Below, one piece after another: positions 4,988 through 5,337 of a stretch of DNA of 5,337 nucleotides (position 1 is its first letter; each line of letters begins with the position of its first letter). Below the pieces are notes generated by a model. The model made no database searches and was not told the origin of the DNA. It was given only the letters and a program-made list of their open reading frames with translations. Source of the DNA: Streptococcus oralis. GTDB lineage: Bacteria; Bacillota; Bacilli; Lactobacillales; Streptococcaceae. Made by a program: the position numbers and the translations under genes. The stretch covers positions 1 through 5,337 of the forward strand of contig CALHBZ010000308.1 in assembly GCA_937930605.1 (NCBI GenBank), in the 5' to 3' direction.

Positions 4988-5337
4988 CTAGATAAATAAT
5001 GATTGAAAGGATTTAGTTCTGTATTGCACAGGGCTAAGTCCTTTTAGTTTGACTTTGATTTGTTTGTTATTGTGGTAATCAATGTAGTTGACAATAGCTT
5101 GTTCAAGGCCTTCTAAAGACCTAAAGTTCCTCTTATATCCGTAAAACATCTCAGACTTAAGAATGCCAAAGAAAGATTTCATCATGCCATTGTCTGGGCT
5201 GTTGCCCTTGCGTGACATAGATGCTTGAATTCCCCTACTCTCTAGGAATCGATGATAAGAATCGTGTTGGTATTGCCAGCCCTGGTCGCTGTGTAAAATG
5301 GTATTCTCATAGTGTTTCTCTGTGAAGGCCTGTTCCA
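4988..5337 (-). CDS. IS3-family (IS150-like) transposase OrfB, C-terminal part, catalytic Glu replaced by Lys
   Basis: The frame runs in from beyond the window's right edge and ends at TAG (complement of 4988-4990), giving 115 visible residues of the DDE integrase core. ILHSDQGWQYQ holds the second catalytic aspartate (visible residue 17). SMSRKGNSPDNGMMKSFFG follows, and HNNKQIKVKLKGLSPVQYR is the usual C-terminal end of this group. IS3-family enzymes carry the catalytic glutamate 35 residues after that aspartate, in the 'DN..xESFF' block. At exactly that place this copy has lysine (codon AAA, complement of 5177-5179), one base from GAA, so the enzyme is probably inactive. The reading frame is otherwise open as far as can be seen. 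The N-terminal half, OrfA and the far IS end are outside the window. The last residues (QSLFI) run past the usual C-terminus as I recall it. Confidence 0.9.
   Translation of the reverse strand, partial: EQAFTEKHYENTILHSDQGWQYQHDSYHRFLESRGIQASMSRKGNSPDNGMMKSFFGILKSEMFYGYKRNFRSLEGLEQAIVNYIDYHNNKQIKVKLKGLSPVQYRTKSFQSLFI
4988..5337 (-). mobile_element. IS3-family insertion sequence, partial, edge of window
   Basis: The transposase fragment marks one end of an insertion sequence that continues beyond 5337. The inner boundary is unclear. No typical IS3-family inverted repeat or target-site duplication is visible in the 200 bases left of the stop codon. The similarity to the IS group as I recall it fades near 5005, at the end of the YRTKSF codons, so this end may be truncated. 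Confidence 0.7.
5006..5045 (+). terminator. Long stem-loop inside the transposase 3' coding end, possible terminator of + strand transcripts
   Basis: A 17-bp uninterrupted stem (5006-5022 with 5028-5044, three G-T pairs on the + strand) closes a five-base loop ATTGC. On the + strand it is followed by TTTTAGTTT (5042-5050, overlapping the stem). It lies in the codons for KGLSPVQYRTKSF. It could stop transcription entering the IS from the surface-protein side, or end the transposase message on the minus strand, though the minus-strand tail is less T-rich. Confidence 0.5.

Overview
The window comes from a low-GC Gram-positive bacterium, most likely a Streptococcus of the mitis/oralis/pneumoniae group. 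This rests on the streptococcal look of the IlvC tail and IlvA, a surface protein with a YSIRK-like signal and an LPNTG sorting motif, an IS3-family transposase of streptococcal type, and strong Shine-Dalgarno sites with extended -10 promoters. The species call is an inference from recognition, not from a search.

Layout, left to right. Positions 1-194 hold the 3' end of ilvC (ketol-acid reductoisomerase). A strong intrinsic terminator (217-246) follows, and then ilvA (274-1524), the single-regulatory-domain threonine dehydratase. Together these are the end of a branched-chain amino acid cluster: IlvA makes 2-oxobutanoate, which enters the isoleucine route that IlvC serves. Next comes an independently promoted SPFH/band-7 membrane protein (1602-2498). 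A 71-residue basic protein with a probable Cro-like helix-turn-helix fold (2599-2814) follows, with its own promoter and terminator.

Positions 2861-3361 are about 500 bases without a gene. They are rich in palindromes and inverted repeats and end in the promoter and leader of a 443-residue cell-wall-anchored surface protein (3362-4693). That protein has a signal peptide, a Pro/Lys/Glu-rich stalk, a mostly helical region that I read as about four degenerate repeats of 52-56 residues, and a C-terminal LPNTG sorting signal. I do not recognise it as a named adhesin. A terminator (4741-4772) follows it. A 13-base sequence lies on both sides of the gene, each time upstream of a stem-loop.

The right edge (4988-5337, minus strand, running off the window) is the C-terminal part of an IS3-family DDE transposase. 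It converges on the surface-protein gene. The residue at the position of the catalytic glutamate is lysine, and no typical IS3 terminus is visible beyond its stop codon, so this copy looks decayed or immobile.

I found no CRISPR array, tRNA, rRNA or clear defence system. The parts most worth a second look are the unrecognised repeat-built surface protein, its structured upstream region, and the altered transposase with a long stem-loop in its coding end.
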